A DNA stretch of 44,096 bases from Paenibacillus barengoltzii NBRC 101215 (GCF_004000745.1 NZ_BILV01000052.1:1-44096); one strand, 5' to 3'; positions 8,644-17,275 are shown, numbered from the stretch's first letter. The notes: generated from the letters alone by a model not told the origin. A program made the numbers and translations.

Positions 8644-9498
8644 TTATTCGCCCGGCTTCTTGCCGATCCATTTTTCGTAAATCTTGTCGTACTCCCCGCT
8701 GTCATGAAGCTCTTTTAATGTATCGTTAATCGCCTGTACGATGTCCGAGTTGCCTTTCTGTACCGCAATGCCGTAAGGTTCATCGGTAAACGGCTTACCG
8801 ACTACCTCATAATTCGGGTCTTGGGCCGCCATCCCGTAAAGAATCGCATCGTCCGTCGTCAGCGCGTCGCCTTGCCCCGCCTTCAGGGCGTTAAACGCAT
8901 CCTGATAGTTGTCGAACTCCAGCACCTTGATGCCTTCCACTTTTTCGCGGATATTTTTCACCGAGGTTGAGCCTTTGCTGCCCAGCACCGTCGAATCAGC
9001 CGTCAGACTTTCAATGCCGGTGATCGGGCTGCCCTTCTTCACCAGCAGCGATTGACCCGCTTGGAAATAAACATCGGAGAAGTCGACTTCCTTCTTCCGT
9101 TCCTCGGTAATCGTCATCGTCGCTACGATCATATCGATCTCTCCATTATTGAGCATCGGAATCCGAGTCTTCGACGTCACTTCCTTCAGCTCCATGGCAT
9201 TCTCGTCACCGAGAATATGCTTGGCGATCGCCTTGGAGATATCGATATCAAATCCCTCGACATTCCCGGTGGAGGGGTCTTTCAGACCAAACAACTTCGT
9301 GTCATACTTTACGCCAACCAGCAATTTGCCGCGATCCTTGATTTTCGCCAAGGCCCCGCTTCCGCTCTCCCCGGTTGCCGAAGCGGCATTCCCGCCGTTC
9401 CCTGCTGCGTTGCCGCCTGCCCCGTTGCTGGCACATCCAGCCAGCACCGTCAACGCACATACCACCGCAATACTGATTAGCCTCCAACGCTTCTTCAT
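8644..9498 (-). CDS. glnH: Glutamine-type substrate-binding lipoprotein
   Basis: Periplasmic-binding-protein-like lipoprotein of family 3, 284 residues. A lipoprotein signal peptide ends in the lipobox LAGC with Cys22 as the lipidated residue, followed by a Gly/Ala/Asn-rich linker. The binding domain contains GKLLVGVKYD, EGFDIDISKAIA, DMIVATMTITEERKKEVDFS and TDDAILYG. GGAGG lies seven bases before the ATG. It lies between glnQ and glnM in a compact operon. It captures the amino acid outside the membrane and delivers it to the permeases. Confidence 0.9.
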   Translation of the reverse strand: MKKRWRLISIAVVCALTVLAGCASNGAGGNAAGNGGNAASATGESGSGALAKIKDRGKLLVGVKYDTKLFGLKDPSTGNVEGFDIDISKAIAKHILGDENAMELKEVTSKTRIPMLNNGEIDMIVATMTITEERKKEVDFSDVYFQAGQSLLVKKGSPITGIESLTADSTVLGSKGSTSVKNIREKVEGIKVLEFDNYQDAFNALKAGQGDALTTDDAILYGMAAQDPNYEVVGKPFTDEPYGIAVQKGNSDIVQAINDTLKELHDSGEYDKIYEKWIGKKPGE

Positions 9499-9528
9499 TT
9501 CTCTTCCTCCCCTTGATTATCGATTGAT

Positions 9529-10257
9529 TTAGTGGCTTAACAGACGGCTCAGGAACGTTCGCGTCCGCTCTTCTCGCGGATTTGCAAAGAACTCCTCCGG
9601 CCCTGCTTCCTCCACGATTTGCCCTTGGTCCATAAACACAATCCGGTCTGCCACCTCGCGGGCAAACCCCATCTCATGCGTGACCACAACCATGGTCATG
9701 CCTTCGCGGGCGAGCGTCCGCATAACATCCAGCACCTCGCCGACCATCTCCGGATCCAGCGCCGAGGTTGGTTCGTCAAACAGCATGATCTTCGGCTTCA
9801 TCGCCAACCCCCGGGCGATGGCCACCCGCTGCTGCTGCCCGCCAGACAGCTGGGACGGATAGGCGGACGCCTTATCGGCAATTCCCACCTTCTCCAGATA
9901 AAACATCGCCGTCTGCTCCGCCTCCGCTTTGGAGATGCCCAGCACCTTAATGGGCGCCAGCGTGATATTGTCGATCACCTTTTTGTGCGGATACAAATTA
10001 AAGTGCTGAAAGACCATCCCGATATCGCGGCGCAGCTTATTGATATCTGTCTTGCGGTCATGGACCGGAAGGCCGCCTACCGTCAGCTCCCCGCTCGTGA
10101 TCGTCTCCAGCCGGTTAATGCAGCGCAGCATCGTGCTTTTTCCCGAGCCCGACGGGCCAACAACGACGACGACTTCCCCTTCCTCAACCTGTAAATCAAT
10201 CCCCTTCAGGACGTGAAAATGACCAAAATGCTTATCTACCTGTCGAAAACGAATCAA
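9529..10257 (-). CDS. glnQ: Glutamine-type ABC transporter ATP-binding protein
   Basis: ATPase of the polar amino acid importer, 242 residues. Walker [10 protein letters not shown], signature [14 protein letters not shown], Walker [15 protein letters not shown] and the switch histidine in VVTHEMG are all present. First gene of the glnQHMP operon. A perfect GlnR/TnrA-type box lies about 100 bases upstream, so nitrogen-source control of the whole transporter is likely. Confidence 0.92.
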   Translation of the reverse strand: MIRFRQVDKHFGHFHVLKGIDLQVEEGEVVVVVGPSGSGKSTMLRCINRLETITSGELTVGGLPVHDRKTDINKLRRDIGMVFQHFNLYPHKKVIDNITLAPIKVLGISKAEAEQTAMFYLEKVGIADKASAYPSQLSGGQQQRVAIARGLAMKPKIMLFDEPTSALDPEMVGEVLDVMRTLAREGMTMVVVTHEMGFAREVADRIVFMDQGQIVEEAGPEEFFANPREERTRTFLSRLLSH

Positions 10258-10359
10258 CGGCAGCCCTCCTTTCCGCGTTCGGTTATTGGATGTGCCTGCG
10301 GGCGCACCTCTTTCCGTTATCCCTTCATGCCCTTGCGACTAAACACATCCTCTATTCGA

Positions 10360-10376
10360 TGTGAGTAATCGTAACA
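10360..10376. promoter_or_regulatory. GlnR/TnrA box upstream of glnQHMP
   Basis: TGTGAGTAATCGTAACA fits the GlnR/TnrA consensus TGTNAN7TNACA at every fixed position. It lies 103 bases upstream of the glnQ start. I could not identify a convincing -35/-10 pair, so whether it activates or represses cannot be decided from the sequence. Confidence 0.8.
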
Positions 10377-10809
10377 TTTGAACATAACCTTACTTTGGAG
10401 ACTATAAAAAACTACAGATCCCTACACACCAACCGGAAAAACGCCCAAAAAAATTTGGGCATATTCCCCAAACTTGTCGGACAAGCGTTAGTTTCCCTTA
10501 CAGAAATCTCCCTTGGTGGAGGTGCAGGAGTGATGTTCTACAATTGGGGAGTCATGTTCTCCCTTCGTCAAAAAGTTCTAACGCTTGGGTGGAACGCGAT
10601 TTGGGCTAAAATCGGTACGTGCAACTTGTAACGCTTATGGGACATCTTATTTCGGGGTTTTCCCCCGAAAAAGGCGGCTCCCCACCCAAATAAGAACGCT
10701 GATCAGCGTTAGAAATGAAAATTACTGTTTTTCGCCGCAATAAGCCTCCTGGCAAGCGTTAGAGCTACCTGCACCCATCCCAACATCTCCCAACAAGCTC
10801 TCATAAAGC
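10377..10809. repeat. Noncoding region with five GCGTTA motifs and hairpins
   Basis: No gene is supported here. The motif AAGCGTTAG or its complement occurs at 10483-10491, 10578-10586, 10628-10636 and 10754-10762, and as the palindrome AACGCTGATCAGCGTT at 10695-10710. Two hairpins are also present: GCCCAAA/TTTGGGC (10443-10460) and TTTCGGGG/CCCCGAAA (10650-10670), neither followed by a T run. A 78-codon plus-strand frame exists but has no ribosome binding site or recognisable product. Confidence 0.6.
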
Positions 10810-10845
10810 AAAAAAAGCCCAACCGAAATCAATCGGTCAGGCTTT
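10810..10845 (-). terminator. Intrinsic terminator of the usp gene
   Basis: Minus-strand stem AGCC-TGA-CCGA pairing with TCGG-TTG-GGCT, followed by TTTTTTT. It lies about 23 bases after the stop codon of the universal stress protein gene. Confidence 0.85.
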
Positions 10846-10867
10846 CTGGTATAAACTCGCTCTTATT

Positions 10868-11302
10868 TTATTTGACAACGAGCACCGGGATCCGGGCATG
10901 CTGGACGACGTTGTGACTGACGCTGCCAAGAACAAATTCGCGAATGCCGCCCAATCCGCGGCTGCCAATGACAATCAGATCGGCTCCGCTCTTCTGGGCA
11001 TGCTCTAGAATCGTCTCGGCTGGGTGGCCTTGGACCATTTCAACTTTTGGCTCCAGACCTGCAGCTTCCACGCGTTTCTTCGCTTCCTCTGCCGTTCGCT
11101 CTGCAAGCTCATAGAAATCCTTATTCATCGAAGCGGGGACCGGCGCAAAGCCCTCGGCTACGTAAAATCGCGGGAAGTCGTACACATGCAGGACCTCCAG
11201 CTGGGCTTCGGGTGTCGTTTTGCACAATTCAATCGCTTTGTCCAGCGCTTTGTTGGCTGCTTTCGAACCGTCATACGCGGCTAATATTTTTTGAAATAGC
11301 AT
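10868..11302 (-). CDS. Universal stress protein (UspA family)
   Basis: Cytosolic Usp domain protein, about 144 residues. It begins FQKILAAYDGSKAANKAL (the ATP-binding Asp of the AYDGS strand) and ends with GADLIVIGSRGLGG plus SVSHNVVQHARIPVLVV, matching the G-2X-G-9X-G-S/T nucleotide-binding motif of ATP-binding Usp proteins. A GTG at 11311 is in frame, but GAGGTG serves as ribosome binding site for the ATG at 11302, so I use that. Stands alone with its own terminator. The exact stress role is unknown. Confidence 0.93.
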   Translation of the reverse strand: MLFQKILAAYDGSKAANKALDKAIELCKTTPEAQLEVLHVYDFPRFYVAEGFAPVPASMNKDFYELAERTAEEAKKRVEAAGLEPKVEMVQGHPAETILEHAQKSGADLIVIGSRGLGGIREFVLGSVSHNVVQHARIPVLVVK

Positions 11303-11329
11303 GGAAAGCACCTCACTTGTCCCAAGAGT

Positions 11330-11593
11330 CTATATCATAAAATACCCATAAAGTACGGCGTTGAAAACCAGCAATACGGGGATGCCTACCCGGAAGCTGA
11401 GGTGCTTCGTTTTATGGCGCTTCGTGTTCATCGCAATGAGGACCCCCAGCGCTCCGCCCAACGCAGCAAGCAGAAACAGCGTTCGCTCCGGGATCCGATC
11501 CCGCCTCTGCCGCGCCCGCCTCTTGTCATCGGACATCACCAGATAGGCGACCGCATTGATAAATAGAAACCATACGAGTAAGCCCGTCCTCAT
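11330..11593 (-). CDS. DUF1294 family small membrane protein
   Basis: About 87 residues with two or three hydrophobic helices, FINAVAYLVMSDDKRRA near the N terminus and RTLFLLAALGGALGVLIAMNTKRHKTKH in the middle, the typical DUF1294 pattern. The frame is open upstream to 11758, but that extension overlaps a terminator and is not conserved-looking. The ATG at 11593 has a GGGGGCGG purine-rich site nearby and gives the usual family length. Function of the family is not known. Confidence 0.85.
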   Translation of the reverse strand: MRTGLLVWFLFINAVAYLVMSDDKRRARQRRDRIPERTLFLLAALGGALGVLIAMNTKRHKTKHLSFRVGIPVLLVFNAVLYGYFMI

Positions 11594-11711
11594 CTTCGCC
11601 GCCCCCTTCGAGCTCCTGGCTCGATTATTGCTTAGTATTTCCACCAAATAGATAAATCTATTATACCTCAATCCAACCGCCCTCCGCATCTTGCCGCCCA
11701 TACGCCTCATA

Positions 11712-11739
11712 CAAAAGAAAGCTCCCCTAACAGGGAGCT
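11712..11739 (-). terminator. Intrinsic terminator downstream of the small protein gene
   Basis: Minus-strand AGCTCCC-TGTTAGG-type hairpin with GGGAGCT partner, followed by TTCTTTTG. It sits 16 bases after the stop of the 45-residue gene at 11755-11892, which supports that gene as a real transcription unit. Confidence 0.75.
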
Positions 11740-11754
11740 GCAGACGCATCCATA

Positions 11755-11892
11755 TCAAGATTCGTTCTTTGAAATTCCGTTCAGATTGGGCGCAACTTCC
11801 GCCTGTTTCTTGGGTTTAGCCGCGATGGATGGTTCCATAATGCTCGACTTATTCTGCTGGTTCTCGGTCTTCCGCGCTTTATGATGCGGCAC
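11755..11892 (-). CDS. Small basic/hydrophilic protein, unrecognised
   Basis: A 45-residue open reading frame, rich in Lys, Asn, Gln and Ser, without hydrophobic segments. The sequence GGAGGTG is a near-perfect ribosome binding site. It abuts an ATG at 11898 but lies eight bases before an in-frame GTG at 11892, so GTG is the better start (47 residues if the ATG is used). A terminator follows directly. The composition resembles small hydrophilic spore or cytosolic proteins of Bacilli, but I do not recognise a family. Confidence 0.6.
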   Translation of the reverse strand: MPHHKARKTENQQNKSSIMEPSIAAKPKKQAEVAPNLNGISKNES

Positions 11893-12058
11893 CTTCATCA
11901 CCTCCGCTATTTAGCGTCTCGAATAAGCTGCCGATTTATTCGGCGTTATCGGGTGATGGCATGCCGCCAAAGCCTGCGCCGCACCTCCATGCCGTGACCG
12001 TGCCCTAATCAGCCGGATCTGCGATCATCGCCAGGCTGCTGTCATCTGGGGATCGAGC

Positions 12059-14191
12059 TTAATCGTCGCTCTGCTTCTCCAACGCTGCCTTCAGCAGTTC
12101 TCCAAGATTGATGCCGCCGGACTCCTGCTTCTGTGTATACTGCTTCACGAGGCGTTGCTGCTCGCGCTTGCTCATATGCTTATCCTTGTCTTTCCCCAAC
12201 ACTTCGGTAATCCCGCAGGACAGACATTGTACATACTTGCCGGCTTTGCCTTCTTTGAGTTCCATCTTCTTGTGGCATTGCGGACAGCGACGGTTGGACA
12301 GGCGCTTCTCGCCGGATCGGCGATAGCCGCAATCCTCGCTCGGGCAGACCAGCATCAAGCCGCGCCCGGTCTTCTTCTCAAGCAGCCTTGTCCCGCATTC
12401 CGGGCAATGGCTGTTGGAGACGTTATGCGGCTTATATGTCGCTTGACTGCGCTTTACACCTTGCACGAGGTTGGTCGCCATCTCACGGATTCCACTTAAA
12501 AACGGTCCCGGCTGGCCTTGCCCTCGTGCAATCCGCTCCAGCTCCGCTTCCCAGCGAGCTGTCAGCTCCGGCGTACGCAAATCGGCCGGTGCCAGCTCGA
12601 TCAGCTGCTTCCCTTTGCCGGTCGGGTGCAGGTAGTTCCCTTGCCGCTCGATCGTATCGGAGCTGATCAGCTTCTCAATAATGTCCGCCCGTGTAGCTGG
12701 CGTGCCCAGCCCATGCTTCTCCATCTGGGTTAGCAGGGCGGCTTCCGTGTAGCGCTTCGGCGGCTGGGTCCGCCCCGGCGTCACGCGGCAGCGTTGTACC
12801 TTCACGGCCTCACCTTGCGTCAGCTCCGGCAGCACGGAGCCGCTCTCGGCATCGTCCTCGCCGCCTTCTTCATCCTCCATGACCTGCCCGTCATAAACTG
12901 CCCGCCATCCGGCATCCTTAATCGTCGTCCCCTTGGCATGCAGCGTCTCCCCGGCAATTTGCACTGTCACACTAACTTGATCAAACCTTGCCGGAGGATA
13001 GAACAAGCTGATAAACCGCCGCACGATTAAATCGTACAGCTTGCGTTCATCCGTATTTAGCGCGTTCAACAGCACCGTCTGTTCCGTAGGAATAATCGCA
13101 TGGTGATCGGTGACCTTGCTGTCATCCACCACTCGCTTGCTCAGATGCAGTGAACCTCGCAGCAACGGCCGCGCCAAACTTGCGTAAGGACCGACAGCGA
13201 CACTCGTCAGGCGCTCTTTGAGCGTACCTGTCATATCTGAGGTCAAATACCGCGAATCCGTCCGCGGATACGTCACCAGCTTATGCTGCTCATAAAGCCG
13301 CTGCAGTACGTTGGAGGTCTGCTTCGCCGAAAAGCCCAGAATCCGGTTGGCATCCCGTTGCAGCTCGGTCAAATCGTAAGCAAGCGGATGAGGCACCGAT
13401 TTTTCATGCTTCACCAGCTTCACGATTTGGCCGGAAGCGCCCTCCAGTTTCTGCTTCAACGCATTTAACTTGTCCTGATCAAAAATACGCGCATCGCCGT
13501 TCCCACCGCGCCATACCGCTTCGAACTTGCCGAAGTCCGCGCGCAGCACATGATACTCCTCTGAGCGGAAGCGAAGAATTTCGTTCTCCCGCTGCATGAT
13601 CATGCCAAGGGTCGGCGTCTGTACCCGTCCCGCGGAGAGCGGAGCGCCAAACTTGGTGGTCAGCGCCCGGGTCACGTTCAGTCCCACCATCCAGTCGGCT
13701 TCCGCCCGGCAGCGCGCCGATTGGTACAAGCGTTCATATTGCTTGCCCGGCTTCAGCGACGCGAACCCTTCCTTGATCGCTTTGTCCGTTTGCGACGAAA
13801 TCCATAACCGCTTAAACGGCTTGTTCCACTTGGCCATATCCATGATCCAGCGGGCAAGCAGCTCCCCTTCGCGGGCGGCGTCCGTCGCCACGATCAACTC
13901 GCCGATGTCCTGACGGCGCATCAATTGCTGCACCGCCTTAAACTGGTGGCTGGTTTCGCGCAGTACCTTAAGCTTCATTTTATCCGGCAAAATCGGCAAG
14001 TCCTCCAGCGCCCACGTCGCGTATTTCTTATCATAATCCTCCGGCTCGGCCAGCCCCACCAGATGGCCTAATGCCCAGGTCACCACATATTGAGGTCCCT
14101 CAAAATGGCTTTTATGCTTATCTCGGCTGCCGATCACTCGCGCGATCTCTCTGGCAACCGAGGGCTTCTCGGCTAACACCAATGTCTTCAT
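12059..14191 (-). CDS. topB: DNA topoisomerase III
   Basis: Type IA topoisomerase that relaxes and decatenates DNA, 710 residues. The N-terminal Toprim domain has the catalytic glutamate in LAEKPSV (Glu8) and the acidic VATDAAREGE motif (Asp104 onwards). The active-site tyrosine is Tyr308 in VTYPRTDSRYL. The C-terminal part has two four-cysteine zinc-ribbon-like elements (CPECG...CPSEDCG and CPQCHKK...CLSCG) and a basic tail, as in B. subtilis TopB. The ATG at 14191 has AAAGGAG unusually far upstream (about 15 bases). No terminator was clear immediately downstream. Confidence 0.95.
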   Translation of the reverse strand: MKTLVLAEKPSVAREIARVIGSRDKHKSHFEGPQYVVTWALGHLVGLAEPEDYDKKYATWALEDLPILPDKMKLKVLRETSHQFKAVQQLMRRQDIGELIVATDAAREGELLARWIMDMAKWNKPFKRLWISSQTDKAIKEGFASLKPGKQYERLYQSARCRAEADWMVGLNVTRALTTKFGAPLSAGRVQTPTLGMIMQRENEILRFRSEEYHVLRADFGKFEAVWRGGNGDARIFDQDKLNALKQKLEGASGQIVKLVKHEKSVPHPLAYDLTELQRDANRILGFSAKQTSNVLQRLYEQHKLVTYPRTDSRYLTSDMTGTLKERLTSVAVGPYASLARPLLRGSLHLSKRVVDDSKVTDHHAIIPTEQTVLLNALNTDERKLYDLIVRRFISLFYPPARFDQVSVTVQIAGETLHAKGTTIKDAGWRAVYDGQVMEDEEGGEDDAESGSVLPELTQGEAVKVQRCRVTPGRTQPPKRYTEAALLTQMEKHGLGTPATRADIIEKLISSDTIERQGNYLHPTGKGKQLIELAPADLRTPELTARWEAELERIARGQGQPGPFLSGIREMATNLVQGVKRSQATYKPHNVSNSHCPECGTRLLEKKTGRGLMLVCPSEDCGYRRSGEKRLSNRRCPQCHKKMELKEGKAGKYVQCLSCGITEVLGKDKDKHMSKREQQRLVKQYTQKQESGGINLGELLKAALEKQSDD

Positions 14192-14244
14192 AAGTTCGAT
14201 CGAACACTCCTTTCCACTGAACCATTATAGCATTCAAGTCACAG

Positions 14245-14272
14245 TTGCTTGAAATTGAAAACATGATATACT
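14245..14272 (+). promoter_or_regulatory. Promoter of fabH
   Basis: TTGCTT (14245-14250), 16-base spacer, then an extended -10 TGA-TATACT (14267-14272). The transcription start would fall inside the FapR-like operator directly downstream. Confidence 0.6.
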
Positions 14273-14276
14273 CAAT

Positions 14277-14294
14277 TTATCACCAGGTACTAAT
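14277..14294. promoter_or_regulatory. FapR-like operator at the fabH promoter
   Basis: TTATCACCAGGTACTAAT resembles the FapR site TTAGTACCTRRTACTAAT: the right half is intact and the left half deviates at three positions. It overlaps the expected start of transcription, which fits repression relieved by malonyl-CoA as known for Bacillus fatty acid genes. Confidence 0.7.
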
Positions 14295-14339
14295 ACCAGA
14301 TCATAAAAATATAACCTTCACGACAAAGGAGTGATTTCG

Positions 14340-15365
14340 ATGACCGTACAAACACCGCAATCCAAGGCCCGCATTACCGCAATCGGTACCTATGTTCCGG
14401 ACAAAATCCTGACCAATGCGGATTTGGAGCAGCTCGTGGATACGAGCGACGAGTGGATTGTGCAGCGCACGGGAATTAAAGAACGACATATTACTGCGGA
14501 GAATGAATTCACCTCCCATCTGAGCATTCAGGCGGTAGAACGGCTTCGTAAGACATACAAGACTTCGCTGGACGACGTCGACTTCATCATCACCTCAACG
14601 ACAACGCCGGATTATTCGTTTCCGACCGTGTCTTGCCGGATTCAGGAGCATTTTGGCATGGAACAGGCAGGGGCGATTGATTTGAACGCAACCTGCGCCG
14701 GGTTCGCTTATGCACTTCATTTGGCGAACGGCATGATCAGCGCTGGCCTGCATCGCAAAATTCTGGTCGTGGCCGGGGAAACGATGTCCAAAATTACCGA
14801 CTACACCGACCGCAGCACCTGCATCCTATTCGGGGATGGAGCCGGGGCCGTGCTGGTCGAGGCAACCCCTGAGGCGGAAGACGAATGGCCAGGATTCGAA
14901 TCGTTTATTCTAGGAACGAACGGTTCCGGCGGCATCCATGTGTATCGCACCGGGTTGTCGGATCAAATGAACGGAGAGCCCCTTGAAGGGAAAGGCAAAA
15001 TCGTGCAAAACGGCCGCGAGGTGTTCAAATGGGCCGTCCGCACCGTGACCGCCGGGATCGAGCAACTGCTGGAGCAGGCGGGTCTGGCTCGCGAGGACAT
15101 CGACTGGTTTGTGCCGCACAGTGCCAACCTGCGCATGATCGAATCGATCTGCGAGAAAGCGGATCTCCCCCTGGCCAAAACCCTGCAAAGCGTGCAGGAC
15201 ATGGGGAATACGTCTTCTGCCTCCATCCCGCTGGCACTCCAGACTGGCGTTGACAAAGGCCGCTTGAAATATGGCGATCGCGTGCTGGTGTACGGCTTTG
15301 GCAGCGGCTTAACCCACGCTGGCTTAATCCTGCGCTGGGCTGTACCGGATTTGCCGCAAACCTAA
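14340..15365 (+). CDS. fabH: 3-oxoacyl-[acyl-carrier-protein] synthase III (KAS III)
   Basis: Condenses acyl-CoA with malonyl-ACP to start fatty acid synthesis. The 341-residue protein has the FabH triad: Cys119 in NATCAGFAYAL, His in VPHSANLRM, and Asn in MGNTSSASIP. It ends with the VLVYGFGSGLTHAG glycine-rich strand. An in-frame GTG occurs at 14331, but AAAGGAG is placed correctly for the ATG at 14340. Single-gene unit with a FapR-like operator upstream and a strong terminator downstream. It is not inside a fab cluster, so it may be one of two FabH paralogues, as in B. subtilis. Confidence 0.95.
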   Translation: MTVQTPQSKARITAIGTYVPDKILTNADLEQLVDTSDEWIVQRTGIKERHITAENEFTSHLSIQAVERLRKTYKTSLDDVDFIITSTTTPDYSFPTVSCRIQEHFGMEQAGAIDLNATCAGFAYALHLANGMISAGLHRKILVVAGETMSKITDYTDRSTCILFGDGAGAVLVEATPEAEDEWPGFESFILGTNGSGGIHVYRTGLSDQMNGEPLEGKGKIVQNGREVFKWAVRTVTAGIEQLLEQAGLAREDIDWFVPHSANLRMIESICEKADLPLAKTLQSVQDMGNTSSASIPLALQTGVDKGRLKYGDRVLVYGFGSGLTHAGLILRWAVPDLPQT

Positions 15366-15366
15366 C

Positions 15367-15406
15367 AAAAGTCGATCAGGAGGTAAAATTCCTGATCGAC
15401 TTTTTT
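15367..15406 (+). terminator. Intrinsic terminator of fabH
   Basis: Perfect 14-base stem AAAAGTCGATCAGG/CCTGATCGACTTTT extended by a T run, starting two bases after the fabH stop. Confidence 0.93.
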
Positions 15407-15462
15407 CGAAACGTGTGGGGTGTGGAAACGCGCAATATGTCTGTCTGCACGCCCTTTACGTC

Positions 15463-15540
15463 ATTATCCCTTTCGATAAGGGAGCAGAACCTGGGTTTAG
15501 CTTCAAATCACTCTATTCTGAACGAACGGGATAATCATGC
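15463..15540. repeat. Dispersed inverted-repeat element, copy A
   Basis: ATTATCCCTTTCG (15463-15475) and CGAACGGGATAAT (15523-15535) form imperfect terminal inverted repeats. The right arm with its flank, TTCTGAACGAACGGGATAAT followed by CATGCAAAAG, recurs almost exactly on the opposite strand near 28126-28156 (copy B). The stretch 15407-15740 holds no recognised gene. Confidence 0.65.
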
Positions 15541-15740
15541 AAAAGCGCCGGCCGAGAGAGGAGAAATCTCTACTTTTCTGCACTTCTGTATCTACTGCAC
15601 ATATGCCTCTCTGTTATCTCCACATCTCCCGCGTCGGAGAGGTTCCCTTTTCAACCAGCAGGCTTCCAGGTACAATAACAGGAGTCATTCTTTACGATCC
15701 GCCGATCCGCCCATCTAGTAACCGAAGGAGATATCGTACG

Positions 15741-15953
15741 ATGCCTACTCTCAGAGAACTGTTTACCGATCAGGACTTTCAGGAAGCGTTGGACCGGAAG
15801 CTGCGCATTCGCGTATTCCGCGACGATCATATGATCGACAACGGCAGCATGATTATCCGATTCACCGAGGACACCATTATCACGCAGGCGGGTGTGGACG
15901 AGTTGTCCTATCATCCGCGCCGCGAATGTCAATTTTTTGAACTAAAAAAATAA
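15741..15953 (+). CDS. Small hypothetical protein, 70 residues
   Basis: Starts MPTLRELFTDQDFQEALDRK and ends HPRRECQFFELKK. It is mixed acidic and basic, without a membrane segment; the middle (GSMIIRFTEDTIITQAG) looks like beta strands. AAGGAG lies 11 bases upstream of this ATG. The longer in-frame reading from 15537 runs through the repeat element and is not supported. A hairpin terminator follows. Family not recognised; likely a conserved Paenibacillus small protein. Confidence 0.7.
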   Translation: MPTLRELFTDQDFQEALDRKLRIRVFRDDHMIDNGSMIIRFTEDTIITQAGVDELSYHPRRECQFFELKK

Positions 15954-15957
15954 CCCC

Positions 15958-16006
15958 AAGGGACGTTAACCAAGCGAGCTTTCTCCGGGTTCGTCCCTTT
16001 GTTCTT
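15958..16006 (+). terminator. Terminator after the 70-residue gene
   Basis: AAGGGACG (15958-15965) pairs with CGTCCCTT (15992-15999), followed by TGTTCTT. It may serve in both directions because the EamA transporter gene converges from the other side. Confidence 0.6.
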
Positions 16007-16024
16007 ATGTCCCTTCGCCCGACC

Positions 16025-17017
16025 TTAACTTGCCTTCCCTTCCTGCCCTGTCGGTAAGACTGGATTTTCCATAGTTACGGCAGGCGTTTCTTTGCCATAG
16101 CGAATAAAGATCCATACCCCGCACAAGATGAGCACGCCTGCTGACAGCTGCAGCGGAGTTAAGCTTTCCTTCAGCAGCAACCACGCCAGCAGAGAGGCAA
16201 ATACCGGCTCGCCGAGAACGGCCATCGACACCGCCGAAGCGCTGAGGTATTTCATCAGCCAGTTGAACAGGTAATGGCCAAATAACGTAGGGACGATCGC
16301 CAGCAGGAGGAAAATGCCCCATTCCCGCGGCTCATAGCCGGTAAACCGGATGCCGGCAGCTGCATTGTATACCGCCATCGACGTTCCTGCCACGGCAAAC
16401 ACGAGGAAGTTATAAACAAACGCACTGATTGTCTGCAGCAGTTGCTTGCCGACCAGAATATGAATCGCGACCGCAATTGTCCCGAGCAGGGAGAGCAAAT
16501 CTCCCTTCACCGCCTTACCGGATAAGGCAAAATCTCCTGAGCCGATCGCAATCGAACCGATGCATGCCAGCGTAATGCCGAGGATCATCGCTTTATTGAT
16601 TTTTGCCCCAAATAAGAAGAACGATCCAAACATCACGATGATCGGCTCCAAGGTCAGGAGGACCGTGGAGCTTGCGACCGTCGTCAAGCGCAGAGAGCCC
16701 ATCCAAAGCAAGAAATGCAACCCCAGCATCAGCCCCGAAAACATAAGACGCCCCCATTGCTTGCCCGTTAGTTGCACAATTTCTCCCCGATAGCGCCACA
16801 GCAGCGGCAGCATCAAGATGTTCGTGATATACATCCGGTACATGGCAATCACCGACACTTCGGCATTAGACCAGCGGATGAAGATTGAAGAAAACGAGAT
16901 GGCGATAATGCCTATCACGTAGAGGATTTCGTATTTCCCCATGGACTTCGTGTTGGTATGCATTTGTGTTAAGGTCCCAGCTTTCTTATCAAATTTTGTC
17001 ACCCTTTCGGGCTGCAA
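16025..17017 (-). CDS. EamA/DMT-superfamily transporter
   Basis: Predicted metabolite exporter with ten membrane helices arranged as two EamA repeats of about 130 residues each; for example IIAISFSSIFIRWSNAEVS begins the first and ILVGKQLLQTISAFVYNFLVF is in the second. The C-terminal tail is short and hydrophilic. Start uncertain: the frame opens with a TTG at 17017; in-frame ATGs about 54 and 78 bases further on also lack a strong ribosome binding site. Substrate cannot be told from sequence. Converges with the small gene ending at 15953. Confidence 0.85.
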   Translation of the reverse strand: MQPERVTKFDKKAGTLTQMHTNTKSMGKYEILYVIGIIAISFSSIFIRWSNAEVSVIAMYRMYITNILMLPLLWRYRGEIVQLTGKQWGRLMFSGLMLGLHFLLWMGSLRLTTVASSTVLLTLEPIIVMFGSFFLFGAKINKAMILGITLACIGSIAIGSGDFALSGKAVKGDLLSLLGTIAVAIHILVGKQLLQTISAFVYNFLVFAVAGTSMAVYNAAAGIRFTGYEPREWGIFLLLAIVPTLFGHYLFNWLMKYLSASAVSMAVLGEPVFASLLAWLLLKESLTPLQLSAGVLILCGVWIFIRYGKETPAVTMENPVLPTGQEGKAS

Positions 17018-17275
17018 ACCACTTCATTATAGCTAAGTTATGGCGGTTCCTCAATCGAAAAATAGCTGTGTTTCAAGCTTGTTCCTCCGCACCTGTCTAT
17101 CCATAGCCTTCTCCTCTTTTGGCCTGAATTTTATAGAATCGGGCTGCCGGGGGTTACTTTTATCTACACCCCTCAACACTAAAAAGAATAGAGTAATATG
17201 CAATATTCATAGACCCTTAAGATCTATTAGAAGCAGCCCCAATCTATCGCCAAAAAAGATAAGGAGGAGCTTTCT

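Noticed and set aside
10443..10460. GCCCAAA/TTTGGGC hairpin as a terminator
   Set aside because: No T run on either side and no gene ends there.
10395..10631. 78-codon plus-strand frame in the region upstream of glnQ
   Set aside because: No ribosome binding site, unusual composition, and it runs through the GCGTTA motifs and a hairpin; no recognisable protein.
15413..15740. Long plus-strand frames running into the 70-residue gene
   Set aside because: They translate the repeat element; the shared peptide (LNERDN) with a frame near 28150 comes from the repeat DNA, not from protein conservation.
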